Source: Gemmatimonadaceae bacterium
Lineage (GTDB): Bacteria; Gemmatimonadota; Gemmatimonadetes; Gemmatimonadales; Gemmatimonadaceae
DNA: 64,000 bases
Reading direction: 5' to 3'
Assembly: GCA_035633115.1 (NCBI GenBank)
Contig: DASQFN010000008.1
Span: forward strand, 44,416-108,415
Each line of letters opens with the position of its first letter. The first letter of the stretch is position 1. The notes under the pieces are model-generated. The model saw only the letters and a list, made by a program, of their open reading frames with translations. It did not search any database and was not told the DNA's origin. This document shows positions 37,011-46,968 of this stretch, one piece after another. The translations under genes and the position numbers were made by a program.

Positions 37011-37952
37011 ATGTCTGATCCCGCCGCACATCGGCACGACCCCGCCGCGGAAAGCGCTTATCCGCCAGTGAGGCAAGCGTCCTCCGGCCCAATTCTGGTC
37101 GCAACCGATGGCTCGGCCGCGGGTGAAGCAGCATTCCGCGCCGCAGTGCTCGTTGCCGCGAAGTTGTCCGTGAGTGTGCGCGTCATCGTTGTCGTAGAGC
37201 CGTTGCCCGTGCTGGTGCCCGAGCCCTCACTCATAATGCAGCCGCTGGTTGCGTCTCCGGAGATGCTGAACGTCGTTCGTGACCGTGTGATATCGCAGCT
37301 CGATGGCCTCGCAACTGAGGGATTGAATTGGCGCGTGGAAATCGAGTACGGAAGGCCAAGCGAAAAAATCGCGAACAAAGCTCGCGCCTGCGATGCGCAG
37401 CTGATTGTCATCGGGCTCGTGCACCACGGTGTGGTGGACAGGATTCTTGACGGTGACACCGCGCTCGAGGTGGTGCGTCAGTCTCGGGCGCCGGTGCTTC
37501 TCGCATCGGCGGATTGGAAAGCGCAACCGAAGCGCGCTGTACTCGCTGTCGATTTCAGCCCGCAAAGCATCGAAGCAGCTCGCGCCGGGCTGCGTCTTCT
37601 CGGAGACGGATCGACGGTGTTTCTCGCACATGTGCGGCCGATGGTGACTGTGTTCGACGGAATGGGCATGTGCAAGGAGGAGTACGAGACTGCCGCGGCG
37701 AAAGAGCTCCAGAAGTTCGCCCTTGCGTTGCCTGCTCCGGCTGGAGTGCGTGTCGAGCAGGTGATCCTTTCGGGCAACCCGGCTGCCGCCATGCTTGGCC
37801 TCGCCGAGGAGGAGAATGCGGAACTGATCGTCTGCGGCACGCGCGGGGCCGGGCTGGTGCAGCGGCTGCTACTCGGCAGCGTGGCGACGCGGCTCATGCG
37901 TCATTCGACACGATCGCTTCTCATCGTTCCCGATTCGGCGGACTCAGCGTAA
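37011..37952 (+). CDS. universal stress protein, tandem UspA
   Basis: A protein of about 313 residues with two UspA domains: GPILVATDGSAAGEAAFRAAVLVA and LIVIGLVHHGVVDRILDGDTALEVV, then RAVLAVDFSPQSIEAARAGLRLL and LIVCGTRGAGLVQRLLLGSVATRLM. The second domain keeps the ATP-binding glycines. ATG 37011 is preceded by CAGGAG; the longer frame to 36918 is not supported. It is the fourth tandem Usp in the window, here between the nos cluster and the metal-efflux operon. Confidence 0.9.
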   Translation: MSDPAAHRHDPAAESAYPPVRQASSGPILVATDGSAAGEAAFRAAVLVAAKLSVSVRVIVVVEPLPVLVPEPSLIMQPLVASPEMLNVVRDRVISQLDGLATEGLNWRVEIEYGRPSEKIANKARACDAQLIVIGLVHHGVVDRILDGDTALEVVRQSRAPVLLASADWKAQPKRAVLAVDFSPQSIEAARAGLRLLGDGSTVFLAHVRPMVTVFDGMGMCKEEYETAAAKELQKFALALPAPAGVRVEQVILSGNPAAAMLGLAEEENAELIVCGTRGAGLVQRLLLGSVATRLMRHSTRSLLIVPDSADSA

Positions 37953-38117
37953 AGGCGATTTCCTGCGAGCGGCAGCGTCGGAGGCGCAAGTCGGGTATTC
38001 GCCGACACCGATGCAGTGGGTTTACCTGACTATCGTGTGCCTTTAGTCCATTTATCATGCCTCTGTAAATAGGCGGCTCTGAAGAGAGCTCGTCGCAGCC
38101 GACATTTTGCCGATCGC

Positions 38118-38489
38118 ATGGTCACCCAACGTCGTTTCGTTGTTGCTCTTCTCGCCATCGCGCTGTCATCGCAGCTCGTGCAGGCACAGCTGTTTCGTTG
38201 CGACCTGATGGACATGGGCGCGACGGCGTCAATGCAATCGATGCCCAACTCCGCGAGCGATGAGCCCGATGCGATGATCGAGGCCTCTAGCGGCGATCAG
38301 GACTCTCAGCACGGTATACCCGCACCCTCGAGCTGCACGGTGAGTGTGATCTGCGTGATTGGTCCGGCCATCCCGGCTATGTCGCAAGCCGCCGTCGATG
38401 CGGTCGATGTCTCGCGAGTAATCGCATTCGCGATGATCGCACCCCCCACACGCGCGCTTCGACCAGACTTTCCCCCTCCGCGCGTTTAG
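38118..38489 (+). CDS. small exported Met-rich protein upstream of metal-efflux operon
   Basis: A 123-residue protein with a signal peptide (VVALLAIALSSQLVQAQ). The mature part has Met-rich and Asp-rich segments (CDLMDMGATASMQSMPNS, DEPDAMIEAS) and two Cys (SSCTVSVICV). It ends 47 bases before the TolC-like gene of a CusCBA-type operon. Small Met-rich proteins in this position may bind Cu or Ag, but I cannot assign a family. Confidence 0.65.
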   Translation: MVTQRRFVVALLAIALSSQLVQAQLFRCDLMDMGATASMQSMPNSASDEPDAMIEASSGDQDSQHGIPAPSSCTVSVICVIGPAIPAMSQAAVDAVDVSRVIAFAMIAPPTRALRPDFPPPRV

Positions 38490-38536
38490 TCCCCCCGTAT
38501 CACGCGCCGCGCATCAACGCCGGCGTAACACGAAGC

Positions 38537-39922
38537 ATGGTGGGACTTGAAATGGTACGTACACATTGCGGGCGCAAAGCCCGAACGCATGTAATTCCTG
38601 CGACGTTGCTGATGATCGTCGCGGCATCGCCATTCGCTATCACGGCGGACGCACAGACTGGCGAAATATTGTCCGCCACGAGCGAGAGCCGCGGACGCAC
38701 TGACCTCGTGCTGGCAGACGTATATCGCCTGGCAGCCGCCAATCCGCGTGTGGCCGCGGCCACAGCACTTGCCCAGGCAACGCAAGCACGCGTGGCGTCT
38801 GCGCGACGTCCTTCAGATCCGGAAATTCAGCTCGGATTCATGAACCGATCGCTTCCCTCGCTCGCACCAATGGATCCGCTCGGAATGACTCAGCTGCAGC
38901 TCATGCAGATGATCCCAGTCCCGGGGAAGCTTCGACTGGCCGGACGTGTTGCGTCCGCAAACGCTGCCGCTGCGCAGGCGCGTGTCGATGATGTTCGATG
39001 GGATGTGCGCGCACGCGCGGCGATGACTTTCTACGACCTTTACGCCTCCGACGCTCAGCTCGACATCGCGCGGCAAACCAAGAGGCTCGTGCAGGAGATC
39101 GCGAAGGTTTCCCAGGTCATGTACTCCGTAGGCAACGGCAAGCAGGCAGACGTGCTTCGGGCGCAGGTAGAAGTCGCACGCATGACAGAGGACATCACGC
39201 GAATGGAGAGCATGCGAGCGTCGATGGCCGGCCGGCTGAGCGCAATTCTCGGTCTTCAGGAAGGTGCGGTGCTCGCAACGCCGGCTCTACCCGACTTCCC
39301 GGAGGCGCTGCCGCCGCTGAATGAGCTCACTGCGGAAGCGTTGCGTAGCCGGCCGATGATCGCAGCTGGTGAGCGCGATCTCTCGGCTGCTGAAGCAGGA
39401 CAACGGCTTGCCCGGAAAGAGATCTGGACCGACCTGCAGGTCGGCGTTCAGTACGGATGGCGCGAGGGACCGATGGGCACCGAGCGCATGGGAAGTCTCA
39501 TGCTCGGAGCGACGGTTCCTCTGTATGCTCGCAGCCGGCAGCTGCGGATGCGAGACGAAGCAGACGCGATGCGTGCAATGTCTGCCGCAGACCTCGCAGC
39601 AATGCGAGCCGAAACTCGCGGGCGAATGGCGGAGCTGTACGCCGAGTTTGCGAGAGCGAAGAATCTCCGCACGCTCTACAGGACGACAATCCTGCCGCAG
39701 GCAGAGGGGACTGTAACCGCCTCCTTTGCCGCGTACCGCGTTGGGGACGTGAACCTGATGACGCTGCTCGACAATCAGATGACGGTCAACCGCTATCGCC
39801 AGCAGGTGATCGAGCTCGAGGCAGAGCAGGGCAAGGCTATCGCCGAGATCGAAATGCTGCTCGGGCGCGAGCTCTTCGACGCGGCTCGGGCCACCGCTCA
39901 CAATACGAGGACAGAAAGATGA
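38537..39922 (+). CDS. TolC-family outer membrane factor (CusC-like)
   Basis: A 461-residue outer membrane efflux protein. A signal region (TLLMIVAASPFAITADAQ) is followed by two helical-hairpin/beta repeats of the OEP type, for example QATQARVASARRPSDPEIQLGF and EAGQRLARKEIWTDLQVGVQYG. It overlaps the adaptor gene by ATGA. The start may be 38537 or the in-frame ATG at 38552. With the next two genes it forms a tripartite RND metal-efflux system. Confidence 0.9.
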   Translation: MVGLEMVRTHCGRKARTHVIPATLLMIVAASPFAITADAQTGEILSATSESRGRTDLVLADVYRLAAANPRVAAATALAQATQARVASARRPSDPEIQLGFMNRSLPSLAPMDPLGMTQLQLMQMIPVPGKLRLAGRVASANAAAAQARVDDVRWDVRARAAMTFYDLYASDAQLDIARQTKRLVQEIAKVSQVMYSVGNGKQADVLRAQVEVARMTEDITRMESMRASMAGRLSAILGLQEGAVLATPALPDFPEALPPLNELTAEALRSRPMIAAGERDLSAAEAGQRLARKEIWTDLQVGVQYGWREGPMGTERMGSLMLGATVPLYARSRQLRMRDEADAMRAMSAADLAAMRAETRGRMAELYAEFARAKNLRTLYRTTILPQAEGTVTASFAAYRVGDVNLMTLLDNQMTVNRYRQQVIELEAEQGKAIAEIEMLLGRELFDAARATAHNTRTER

Positions 39923-41160
39923 CCAACATCTCACCCGCGATCGCCGCGCAGAACCCATTCGAGCCGCGGGCCGGATCAAGGCGGCGCACAATAATCCTGA
40001 CACTTGGAATCATCGCGGCGGCGATTCTGATCGTCATCCTCGCGTTGACTCTTCGCGAAAAGCCCGTGACTGCCGCGAAGGCGCATCCCGCAGCGCCGGG
40101 TGCCGCTGTGCCGGCGCAACCGTTGATGATCTCCGCCGAAGCGGCGCAGCGCATCGGAGTGACGTTCGCTCCCGTGGTTCTCGCACCACTCAGCAGGGAA
40201 ATACGAACAGTTGCGCAAGTCACGTACGACGAGACACGCGTGAAGAGCATCTCGCCCAAGATAGACGGCTGGGTGGAGCAGCTTTACGTGAACTACACGG
40301 GACAGGCGGTAGCGACAGGCCAGCCTCTGCTCTCCGTTTACTCGCCGATGCTGGTATCCGCCCAGGAGGAGCTGCTCCTTGCGTCGAAATTGTCGCAGTC
40401 TCTGTCGGGTGCATCGAGCGAATCGCGAAGCGGTGCGAGCGACCTCGAGGCGGCAGCGCGCCGACGGCTCGCATACTGGGACATCTCCAACGCTGAGATC
40501 GACCGGCTCAAGCGCACTGGCCAGGTCCGGAAGACTCTGACGTTGCACTCGCCCGTGAACGGGGTGGTGATCGAGAAGAACGTACTCGGCGGTCAGCGAA
40601 TCATGGCCGGCGAGGCGCTCTACAAGATCGCGGATTTGAGTATTGTCTGGGTCGAGGGAGAAGTCTTCGAGCGCGATCTGCCCGCTGTCCGCGTTGGCGC
40701 GACCGTCAGCGCCGAGCTCGACGCGCTTCCGGGAGAGCAGAGACGCGGGCGGATAACCTATCTGTCCCCAACTCTCAACGCCGAAACGCGCACTGCGCGG
40801 ATTCGCGTCGCTTTGCCGAATCCGGGCCTCCGTCTCAAGCCAGGCATGTACGCCACCATTCGAATCGAAGGCGCGACAATCAGCGCAGTCAGCGTGCCGC
40901 GAAGTGCCGTGCTTTCCACCGGAGAACGGAATCTTGTCTTCGTGCGGCGGACCGACGGGATGCTCGAGCCCCGAATGGTGAAGATTGGCGAATCGACCGA
41001 AGACCGTACGCGAATCCTCGGCGGCGTGAACGTCGGTGAGACCGTGGTTGCGTCAGCCACGTTCCTCGTGGACGCGGAATCGAACCTTGGATCCTCTCTC
41101 GGCGGCATGGGCGACATGCCGGGGATGGACATGACGAAGCCTGCTCCAGGCAAGGAGTAG
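39919..41160 (+). CDS. RND efflux periplasmic adaptor (CusB-like)
   Basis: A 413-residue membrane fusion protein. An N-terminal membrane anchor (IILTLGIIAAAILIVILALTL) precedes the barrel-sandwich region: IDGWVEQLYVNYTGQAVATGQPL, the helical hairpin AQEELLLASKL, and LTLHSPVNGVVIEKNVLGGQRI. Then come a beta-barrel (LSIVWVEGEVFERDLPAVRVG) and a Met-rich C-terminus (GGMGDMPGMDM) that may bind Cu or Ag. The long frame upstream is a shadow of the TolC-like gene. The RND pump follows after six bases. Confidence 0.92.
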   Translation: MTNISPAIAAQNPFEPRAGSRRRTIILTLGIIAAAILIVILALTLREKPVTAAKAHPAAPGAAVPAQPLMISAEAAQRIGVTFAPVVLAPLSREIRTVAQVTYDETRVKSISPKIDGWVEQLYVNYTGQAVATGQPLLSVYSPMLVSAQEELLLASKLSQSLSGASSESRSGASDLEAAARRRLAYWDISNAEIDRLKRTGQVRKTLTLHSPVNGVVIEKNVLGGQRIMAGEALYKIADLSIVWVEGEVFERDLPAVRVGATVSAELDALPGEQRRGRITYLSPTLNAETRTARIRVALPNPGLRLKPGMYATIRIEGATISAVSVPRSAVLSTGERNLVFVRRTDGMLEPRMVKIGESTEDRTRILGGVNVGETVVASATFLVDAESNLGSSLGGMGDMPGMDMTKPAPGKE

Positions 41161-41166
41161 ACGACA

Positions 41167-44100
41167 ATGCTCCGGCGAATCATTGAATGGTCGGCGAAGA
41201 ACAGGCTCATCGTCGGTCTCTTCACGGGGGCTGCAATCTTTGGCGGCCTGTGGGCCCTCTCCAGAACTCCGCTCGAAGCACTGCCAGATCTGAGCGACGT
41301 ACAGGTGATCGTGCAGGCCGATTACAACGAGCAGGCCCCGCGCATCGTCGAGGATCAGGTCACGTATCCCATCGCCGCGGAGATGCTCAAGGTCCCCGGC
41401 GCGGCGACGGTGCGCGGGTACTCATTCTTCGGCGTTTCGTTCGTCTATGTGATCTTCCAGGACGGCACCGATCTCTACTGGGCGCGGTCGCGAGTCCTGG
41501 AGTATCTGAACGGAATCAAGGGCAAGCTCCCCCAGAGCGTGACGCCGACGCTCGGTCCCGACGCGACAGGCCTCGGCTGGGTCTATCAATACGCGATCGA
41601 GGACACCACCGGACGGAAGACACTCTCAGAGCTGCGGTCGATCCAGGACTGGTACCTCCGCTACGCGCTCACCGCCGTTCCCGGTGTGTCCGAGGTCGCG
41701 ACCATCGGTGGCTTCGAAAAGCAGTACCAGGTGGACATCGATCCCGCAAAGCTTCTGGCGTACCGAATACCCGTGACGCGAGTCATGCAGGCGATCCAGA
41801 ACGCCAACAACGACGTCGGCGCAATGGTAATCGAGCTCTCCGAGCGGGAGCACATGGTGCGGGGCCTCGGCTACCTCGAGAGCATATCGGACATCGAAAA
41901 CGTGGTCGTCGGCGCGACGGCGTCGGGAACGCCGATCCGCGTAGCCGAGCTCGGCAGAGTTACAGTCGGGCCTGCGGTGCGACGGGGGGTTGCTGAGCTC
42001 GACGGGCGCGGGGATGCAGTGGGCGGGATCGTAGTGATGCGATTCGGGGAGAACGCCCTCACAACGATCAAACGCGTCAAGGAAAAGCTCGCTGAAGCGG
42101 AGACGAGCCTTCCCGTGGGCGTCATCATCACCCCGGTCTACGACAGAAGCAAGCTGATTTTGGAAGCGATCGCTACGCTCAAAGAAAAGCTGCTCGAGGA
42201 GAGCATCGTCGTCGCTATGGTATGCCTTCTGTTTCTCATGCATGCCCGCTCCGCTCTCGTGGCGGTGCTCACGCTTCCCGTCGGCATACTCATCGCGTTC
42301 ATCTCGATGCGGCTGGTTGGCGTCGGCGCGGACATCATGTCCCTCGGCGGCATCGCGATCGCGATCGGTGCCATGATCGATGCTGCGATTGTGATGATCG
42401 AGAACATGCACAAGCACCTCGAGCGCGCAGTGGCGGAGAAGGAGCGTTCGGCGGGCAAACCGCCCGACGCGCGCTCGTTCCACAGCGGAGAGCTCAGCAC
42501 GGCCGAGCGATGGAAGGTCGTCGTCGAGTCGTCGAAGGAAGTCGGGCCTGCTCTGTTTTTCTCGCTCCTCATCATCACTGTCTCCTTCCTTCCGGTGTTC
42601 ACGCTCGAAGGGCAGGAAGGGCGGATGTTCAAGCCGCTCGCCTTCACCAAGACATTCGCGATGGCAGCGGCAAGCCTGCTCTCCATAACGCTCGTGCCTG
42701 TAGCAATGGGGGTCTTCGTACGAGGACGGATCTATCGTGAGTCGGCGAATCCGGTAAATCGCGCGCTCATGAAGGCGTATCGGCCCATGATCACAAGAGT
42801 GCTGGCCAATCGGTGGCCGGTGATCGGAGCGGCTGCTGCGGTCGTCATCCTCACCTGGATACCGTGGAGCAGAATCGGCTCGGAGTTCATGCCTCCGCTC
42901 GATGAGGGAACCATCCTCTTCATGCCAACGACTCTTCCGGGAGTGAGCGTCGCGAGGGCGCGCGAGATTCTTCGCGTGCAGGATCAGATACTCAAGTCGT
43001 TTCCTGAGGTGGAGCATGTATGGGGGAAAGCCGGCCGCGCGAGCACGGCGACCGATCCTGCCGGACTCGACATGTTCGAGACGACCATCACTCTCAAGCC
43101 GCGAAGTGCGTGGCGTCCGGGCATCACACAGGAAGTGCTGATATCGCAGATGGATTCCGCGGTTAAGATGCCGGGAGTCGCCAACGCGTGGACAATGCCG
43201 ATCAAGGGCCGGATTGACATGCTCGCAACGGGAATCCGCACGCCTGTCGGCATCAAGATCTTCGGGCCGGACCTTGGAGAGCTCGAGCGGCTGGGAAGAC
43301 AGGTCGAATCAGCCGTGCGGTCAGTGCCCGGCACGCGAAGCGCATTCGCCGAGCGCGCGGAGTCGGGATACTACCTCGACATCGACATCGATCGTGCAGC
43401 GGCAGCCCGTCATGGACTCAACATCGGCGACGTGCAAACAGTAATCGCCACCGCGATCGGAGGCATGACAATCACACAGACCGTTGAAGGGCGAGAGCGG
43501 TATGGCGTGCGTGTTCGCTACCCGCAGGAGCTGCGTGACACTCCCGAAAAGCTGGCTGACGTGCTTGTGCCGGTCGCTCACGAATCCGCCGGCGGCGCAC
43601 CCGGCCGCTCGATGAATATGTCGTCGCCTGTTACGGCCGAGGGAGCGGCGCAGGTTCCTCTTGGCCAGATCGCAACGATAAGGCGAGTCGCCGGCCCCAT
43701 GGTCGTGCGAACCGAAGGCGCAGTTCCAACAGCGTGGGTCTATGTGGACGTGGCTGGACGTGACATTGGCAGCTACGTTCGCGACGCCCAGGGAATGGTG
43801 GAGCGGATGGTGAAGATGCCGCAGGGTTATTCCATCGTGTGGAGCGGGCAGTACGAGTACATGGAGCGGGCCAGGGCGCGAATGAATTTCGTCGTGCCGG
43901 CGACTCTCGCTCTGATCTTTCTTCTGCTCTACTTCAACTTCCGGAGCGTGGGCGAGACTCTCATCGTGATGCTGTCGCTTCCATTTGCGACCGTGGGAGG
44001 GATCTGGTTCATCTGGCTCCTCGGCTACAACTGGTCGGTTGCGGTGGCGATCGGATTCATCGCGCTCGCTGGTGTCGCCGCGGAAACCGGAGTAGTGATG

Positions 44101-44445
44101 CTGCTATATCTGGATCACGCATGGAAGGCTCGCGTGCAATCCGGTCGGCCGACGGTGAGTGATCTCTACGACGCGATCATGGAAGGAGCCGTCGACCGGG
44201 TGCGTCCGAAGATGATGACGGTGGCTGCAATCATGGGTGGCCTCCTGCCGATTCTCTGGGGGAGTGGCGCCGGTGGAACTGTGATGCGTCGCATCGCAGC
44301 GCCCATGATCGGAGGAATGATCTCGAGCACTGCTCTCACGCTCCTCGTCATACCGGCGATCTACGGATTGTGGAGGGAGAGAGAGCTTGCGCGGGCAGAT
44401 GCGTATGTCGGCGAAGCGCGAGCAGTTTCCCTTACAACGGCTTGA
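41167..44445 (+). CDS. CusA/CzcA-family heavy-metal RND pump
   Basis: A 1092-residue RND transporter of the heavy-metal efflux class, with a first transmembrane helix (LIVGLFTGAAIFGGLWAL), the PLEALPDLSDVQVIVQADYNEQAP signature, two large periplasmic loops and twelve predicted helices. The conserved helix 4 acidic region (GGIAIAIGAMIDAAIVMIENMHKHLE) is present. In the CusCBA group it expels Cu(I) or Ag(I) across both membranes using the proton gradient. Context with a Met-rich adaptor favours Cu/Ag over divalent metals, but this is not proven. Confidence 0.94.
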   Translation: MLRRIIEWSAKNRLIVGLFTGAAIFGGLWALSRTPLEALPDLSDVQVIVQADYNEQAPRIVEDQVTYPIAAEMLKVPGAATVRGYSFFGVSFVYVIFQDGTDLYWARSRVLEYLNGIKGKLPQSVTPTLGPDATGLGWVYQYAIEDTTGRKTLSELRSIQDWYLRYALTAVPGVSEVATIGGFEKQYQVDIDPAKLLAYRIPVTRVMQAIQNANNDVGAMVIELSEREHMVRGLGYLESISDIENVVVGATASGTPIRVAELGRVTVGPAVRRGVAELDGRGDAVGGIVVMRFGENALTTIKRVKEKLAEAETSLPVGVIITPVYDRSKLILEAIATLKEKLLEESIVVAMVCLLFLMHARSALVAVLTLPVGILIAFISMRLVGVGADIMSLGGIAIAIGAMIDAAIVMIENMHKHLERAVAEKERSAGKPPDARSFHSGELSTAERWKVVVESSKEVGPALFFSLLIITVSFLPVFTLEGQEGRMFKPLAFTKTFAMAAASLLSITLVPVAMGVFVRGRIYRESANPVNRALMKAYRPMITRVLANRWPVIGAAAAVVILTWIPWSRIGSEFMPPLDEGTILFMPTTLPGVSVARAREILRVQDQILKSFPEVEHVWGKAGRASTATDPAGLDMFETTITLKPRSAWRPGITQEVLISQMDSAVKMPGVANAWTMPIKGRIDMLATGIRTPVGIKIFGPDLGELERLGRQVESAVRSVPGTRSAFAERAESGYYLDIDIDRAAAARHGLNIGDVQTVIATAIGGMTITQTVEGRERYGVRVRYPQELRDTPEKLADVLVPVAHESAGGAPGRSMNMSSPVTAEGAAQVPLGQIATIRRVAGPMVVRTEGAVPTAWVYVDVAGRDIGSYVRDAQGMVERMVKMPQGYSIVWSGQYEYMERARARMNFVVPATLALIFLLLYFNFRSVGETLIVMLSLPFATVGGIWFIWLLGYNWSVAVAIGFIALAGVAAETGVVMLLYLDHAWKARVQSGRPTVSDLYDAIMEGAVDRVRPKMMTVAAIMGGLLPILWGSGAGGTVMRRIAAPMIGGMISSTALTLLVIPAIYGLWRERELARADAYVGEARAVSLTTA

Positions 44446-44523
44446 GACTGTCCCTGACTGACAAGTGGTGAAGAACTGGTGATACTCACGTTGATCGCGC
44501 GAACAATCAATCCCGGAGGAAAT

Positions 44524-44802
44524 ATGGGAGTCAATACCCGCGCTCTCGGCTTCGCGTCGGGAATCATCGCAGCCGCAACCTTCATTGTCTGCGGCCTGCT
44601 GGTGGCAATTGCTCCCGGAGCCACATCGAGCTTCTTCGGATGGGTCTTGCACATCGATCTGAGCAGTCTCGCCCGCCCCATATCACTTTCGAATTTCCTC
44701 GGCGGACTCGCCCTGTTCAGCGTCTTCGTCGGGTTCTGCGTCGCTGCCGTCGGCTGGATGTACAACAAGCTGACGCCGCCCTCGCAATTCGAAGGTGCAT
44801 AG
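44524..44802 (+). CDS. small membrane protein (DUF5676-like)
   Basis: A 92-residue protein with two or three hydrophobic helices: FASGIIAAATFIVCGLLVAIAPG, then NFLGGLALFSVFVGFCVAAVGWMYNKL. The layout fits DUF5676 membrane proteins, which are often near metal-efflux genes. A good ribosome binding site (CGGAGGA) precedes ATG 44524; the longer frame to 44479 is not needed. Role unknown. Confidence 0.72.
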   Translation: MGVNTRALGFASGIIAAATFIVCGLLVAIAPGATSSFFGWVLHIDLSSLARPISLSNFLGGLALFSVFVGFCVAAVGWMYNKLTPPSQFEGA

Positions 44803-45056
44803 CGGTGATCCAAGGCAGCGCGGCCCCCGTCTGAGATTGAGATCGATGCCGCAATGACGTTGCCTTTTTCCCGAGCCGAATTCTTCCCCGGGTCCTCGCC
44901 GGCTACAACGAGAGCGTGTGGCCGACGCAATCCGTTCTGTACGCGCTCGCGATCAATGCTGGGTCACTTCCCGTCGAGCGGCCGCTGGACAGTGAAGCGC
45001 ATCGCCTAGTAGAGATTGCCGGTTTAGCACGATCCACGAGTTCTTCCGGAGGCACA

Positions 45057-45521
45057 ATGGTACATCTTCACCTGATGGCAAGTCACCTTCCCGTAATAGG
45101 GGTTCTGCTTCTCGTGCCACTGCTGTTCGTCGCTCTCGTGCGAAGAAGCGATGAACTGTCCAAGCTCGGACTCTGGGCCGCGGCGGGAATAGCGATCAGT
45201 GGCGTAGTCGTCTACCTGACTGGCGAATCGACCGAAGAAGGCGTCGAACGTCTCGCGGGAATCTCGGAGAAAATGATGGAACGTCACGAGGAGATCGCGC
45301 TTCTTTCGACTATCGCGCTCGGCTTTTTCGGCGTCCTCGCGCTCGTGACGCTGTTTCGGAATTGGGGGCGACCGTTGTCACGCGGAATCGTCATCACGGC
45401 ATTGCTATGCATGATTGCGCTGAGCGGCGCGTTCGCCTGGACGGCGAATCTCGGTGGGAAAATCCGTCATTCGGAGATCACCAGCGCCGTGGCAAGCAGC
45501 GCATCGGTGGATGACGACTGA
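45057..45521 (+). CDS. small integral membrane protein (DUF2231-like)
   Basis: A 154-residue membrane protein starting MVHLHLMASHLPVIGVLLL, with His residues near the first helix as in DUF2231 proteins, then GLWAAAGIAISGVVVYLTG, LSTIALGFFGVLALVTLF and GIVITALLCMIALSGAFAW. ATG 45057 follows CCGGAGG. No partner is evident; the family sometimes accompanies heme or metal proteins. Confidence 0.68.
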   Translation: MVHLHLMASHLPVIGVLLLVPLLFVALVRRSDELSKLGLWAAAGIAISGVVVYLTGESTEEGVERLAGISEKMMERHEEIALLSTIALGFFGVLALVTLFRNWGRPLSRGIVITALLCMIALSGAFAWTANLGGKIRHSEITSAVASSASVDDD

Positions 45522-46110
45522 GAGCTCGCGTCTGGAGGAGTTTTTGTCGACGTGAATGCGCGGCTGTCACGAATGACCGGTTGGAAGGCGGTCCCCGTCT
45601 CGGATCTGCGGATAGGAAGAAACAAACCTGAACGGGATTACGTGATCGCTCGAGAAAGCGCGTCAGCTCTTTCGCTTAGCGCTCGCTGCGCGACTCCGAA
45701 CCGCCAACTCGTCGTTTGGCGTATGGTTGTGCCGATCTGCGTCGCGCGCCACTCGTGTTTTCTCGCTGTTCTTCTCGGCCTCGTCGTGCTCCTGCCGATC
45801 CTCGAATAGCCGGTCCTTGCCCTTTGTATTGTGCGCACGGATCTCCGCCGGATCATGTCGAGGTCCCTCCGCCTCTTCCGACAGTTTCCGGCCCGAATGC
45901 GCTATTTCCGCCTGGCGGGCGCGGGTTTTGTCGCCATGCTGATCGGGTTGACGGCGAACTGCGCCCTGCTGGACTCCATCATTCTTCTTGTTCTTTCCCA
46001 CCACGTACTCCTCGTCGGGTTCAGGAAGGATGAGGCAACTGGCATGCCTGGCCCTGAGAACGCGGAGAGGGTGTGGCGGGAGGCGGGTTGAGTCGTTCAC
46101 ATTGGTTGGC
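45522..46110. other. stretch without a confident gene
   Basis: About 590 bases. One frame holds two short hydrophobic pieces separated by a stop (from GTG 45552, and from 45831 to 46091: FVAMLIGLTANCALLDSIILLVL). The opposite strand reads as a highly charged frame, as expected for antisense of a membrane protein. It may be a decayed small membrane protein gene, but I cannot support it by family. Confidence 0.35.
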
Positions 46111-46968
46111 ATGGATGTTCGCCCTGCTGGCAGTCGCATTGATCGCGGAAGTAGCGTCCCGCCGGCTTCGGGGAGCTCGGTGACGAGCGACGCCTACGAC
46201 GATATCGAGGAGATCGGCCTCCTCTACGACAATGTCACACTGTACCGGTCGCGCCCCGATGTGGATTTCTACGTCGAGGAGGCGCGAGCGACGGGGGGAA
46301 AGGTCCTCGAGCTTGGCTGCGGGACAGGGAGAATACTGATTCCAGTCGCGCGCCTGGGCAGCGAAATCACGGGATTGGACAGAGCGCCTCGGATGCTTGA
46401 CCAGTGCCGGACGCGCTTGGAAGAGGAATCACCGGAAGTCCGCAATAACGTGAAGCTGGTTCAGGGTGACATGAGAGATTTCAAACTCGGCTCTCGATTT
46501 AGTCTCGTTATGATACCATTTCGTCCTCTGCAGCATTTGATGTCGGTATCGGAGCAAATCGCCACGCTGCGAGCGGCCCATCAGCACCTCGAGCCGGGCG
46601 GACTACTCGTCTTCGATGTCTTCAATCCAAGAATCCAGTACCTGCTCGAGGATCGCAGTGCAGAGCGGGAGGACACCGCTGAGGTCGCTCTCCCCGACGG
46701 CCGCACCTTCCGCAGAACCGGACGAGTTGCAGCGGTTCACATCGTGGACCAGTACAGTGAGGTCGAGATGATTTATTATGTTCGAGGAGCGGACGGAACA
46801 ACCAGGCGACTCGTGCAGGACTTCCTGATGCGATGGTACTGGCGCTACGAGCTCGAGCATCTTCTCTCACGCTGTAACTTTCGCGTGAAGGCAGTATTTG
46901 GCGACTTCAACCGCTCTCCTCTCACCGACGTTTCACCCGAGATGATTTTCATCGCCGAGCGAATCTGA
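46111..46968 (+). CDS. class I SAM-dependent methyltransferase
   Basis: A Rossmann-fold methyltransferase of about 285 residues. Motif I is VLELGCGTGRILIPVA, followed by ITGLDRAPRMLDQCR (acidic loop), VQGDMRDFKLGSRFSLVMIPF and PGGLLVFDVFNP. The substrate is unknown. A GTG at 46180 with GGGGAG upstream is an alternative start that would remove a 23-residue disordered leader. The stop overlaps the start of the ABC exporter (TGATG), so the two are probably translationally coupled. Confidence 0.85.
   Translation: MDVRPAGSRIDRGSSVPPASGSSVTSDAYDDIEEIGLLYDNVTLYRSRPDVDFYVEEARATGGKVLELGCGTGRILIPVARLGSEITGLDRAPRMLDQCRTRLEEESPEVRNNVKLVQGDMRDFKLGSRFSLVMIPFRPLQHLMSVSEQIATLRAAHQHLEPGGLLVFDVFNPRIQYLLEDRSAEREDTAEVALPDGRTFRRTGRVAAVHIVDQYSEVEMIYYVRGADGTTRRLVQDFLMRWYWRYELEHLLSRCNFRVKAVFGDFNRSPLTDVSPEMIFIAERI

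Noticed and set aside
45663..46139. 158-codon highly charged minus-strand frame
   Set aside because: Composition is typical of the antisense of hydrophobic coding sequence.
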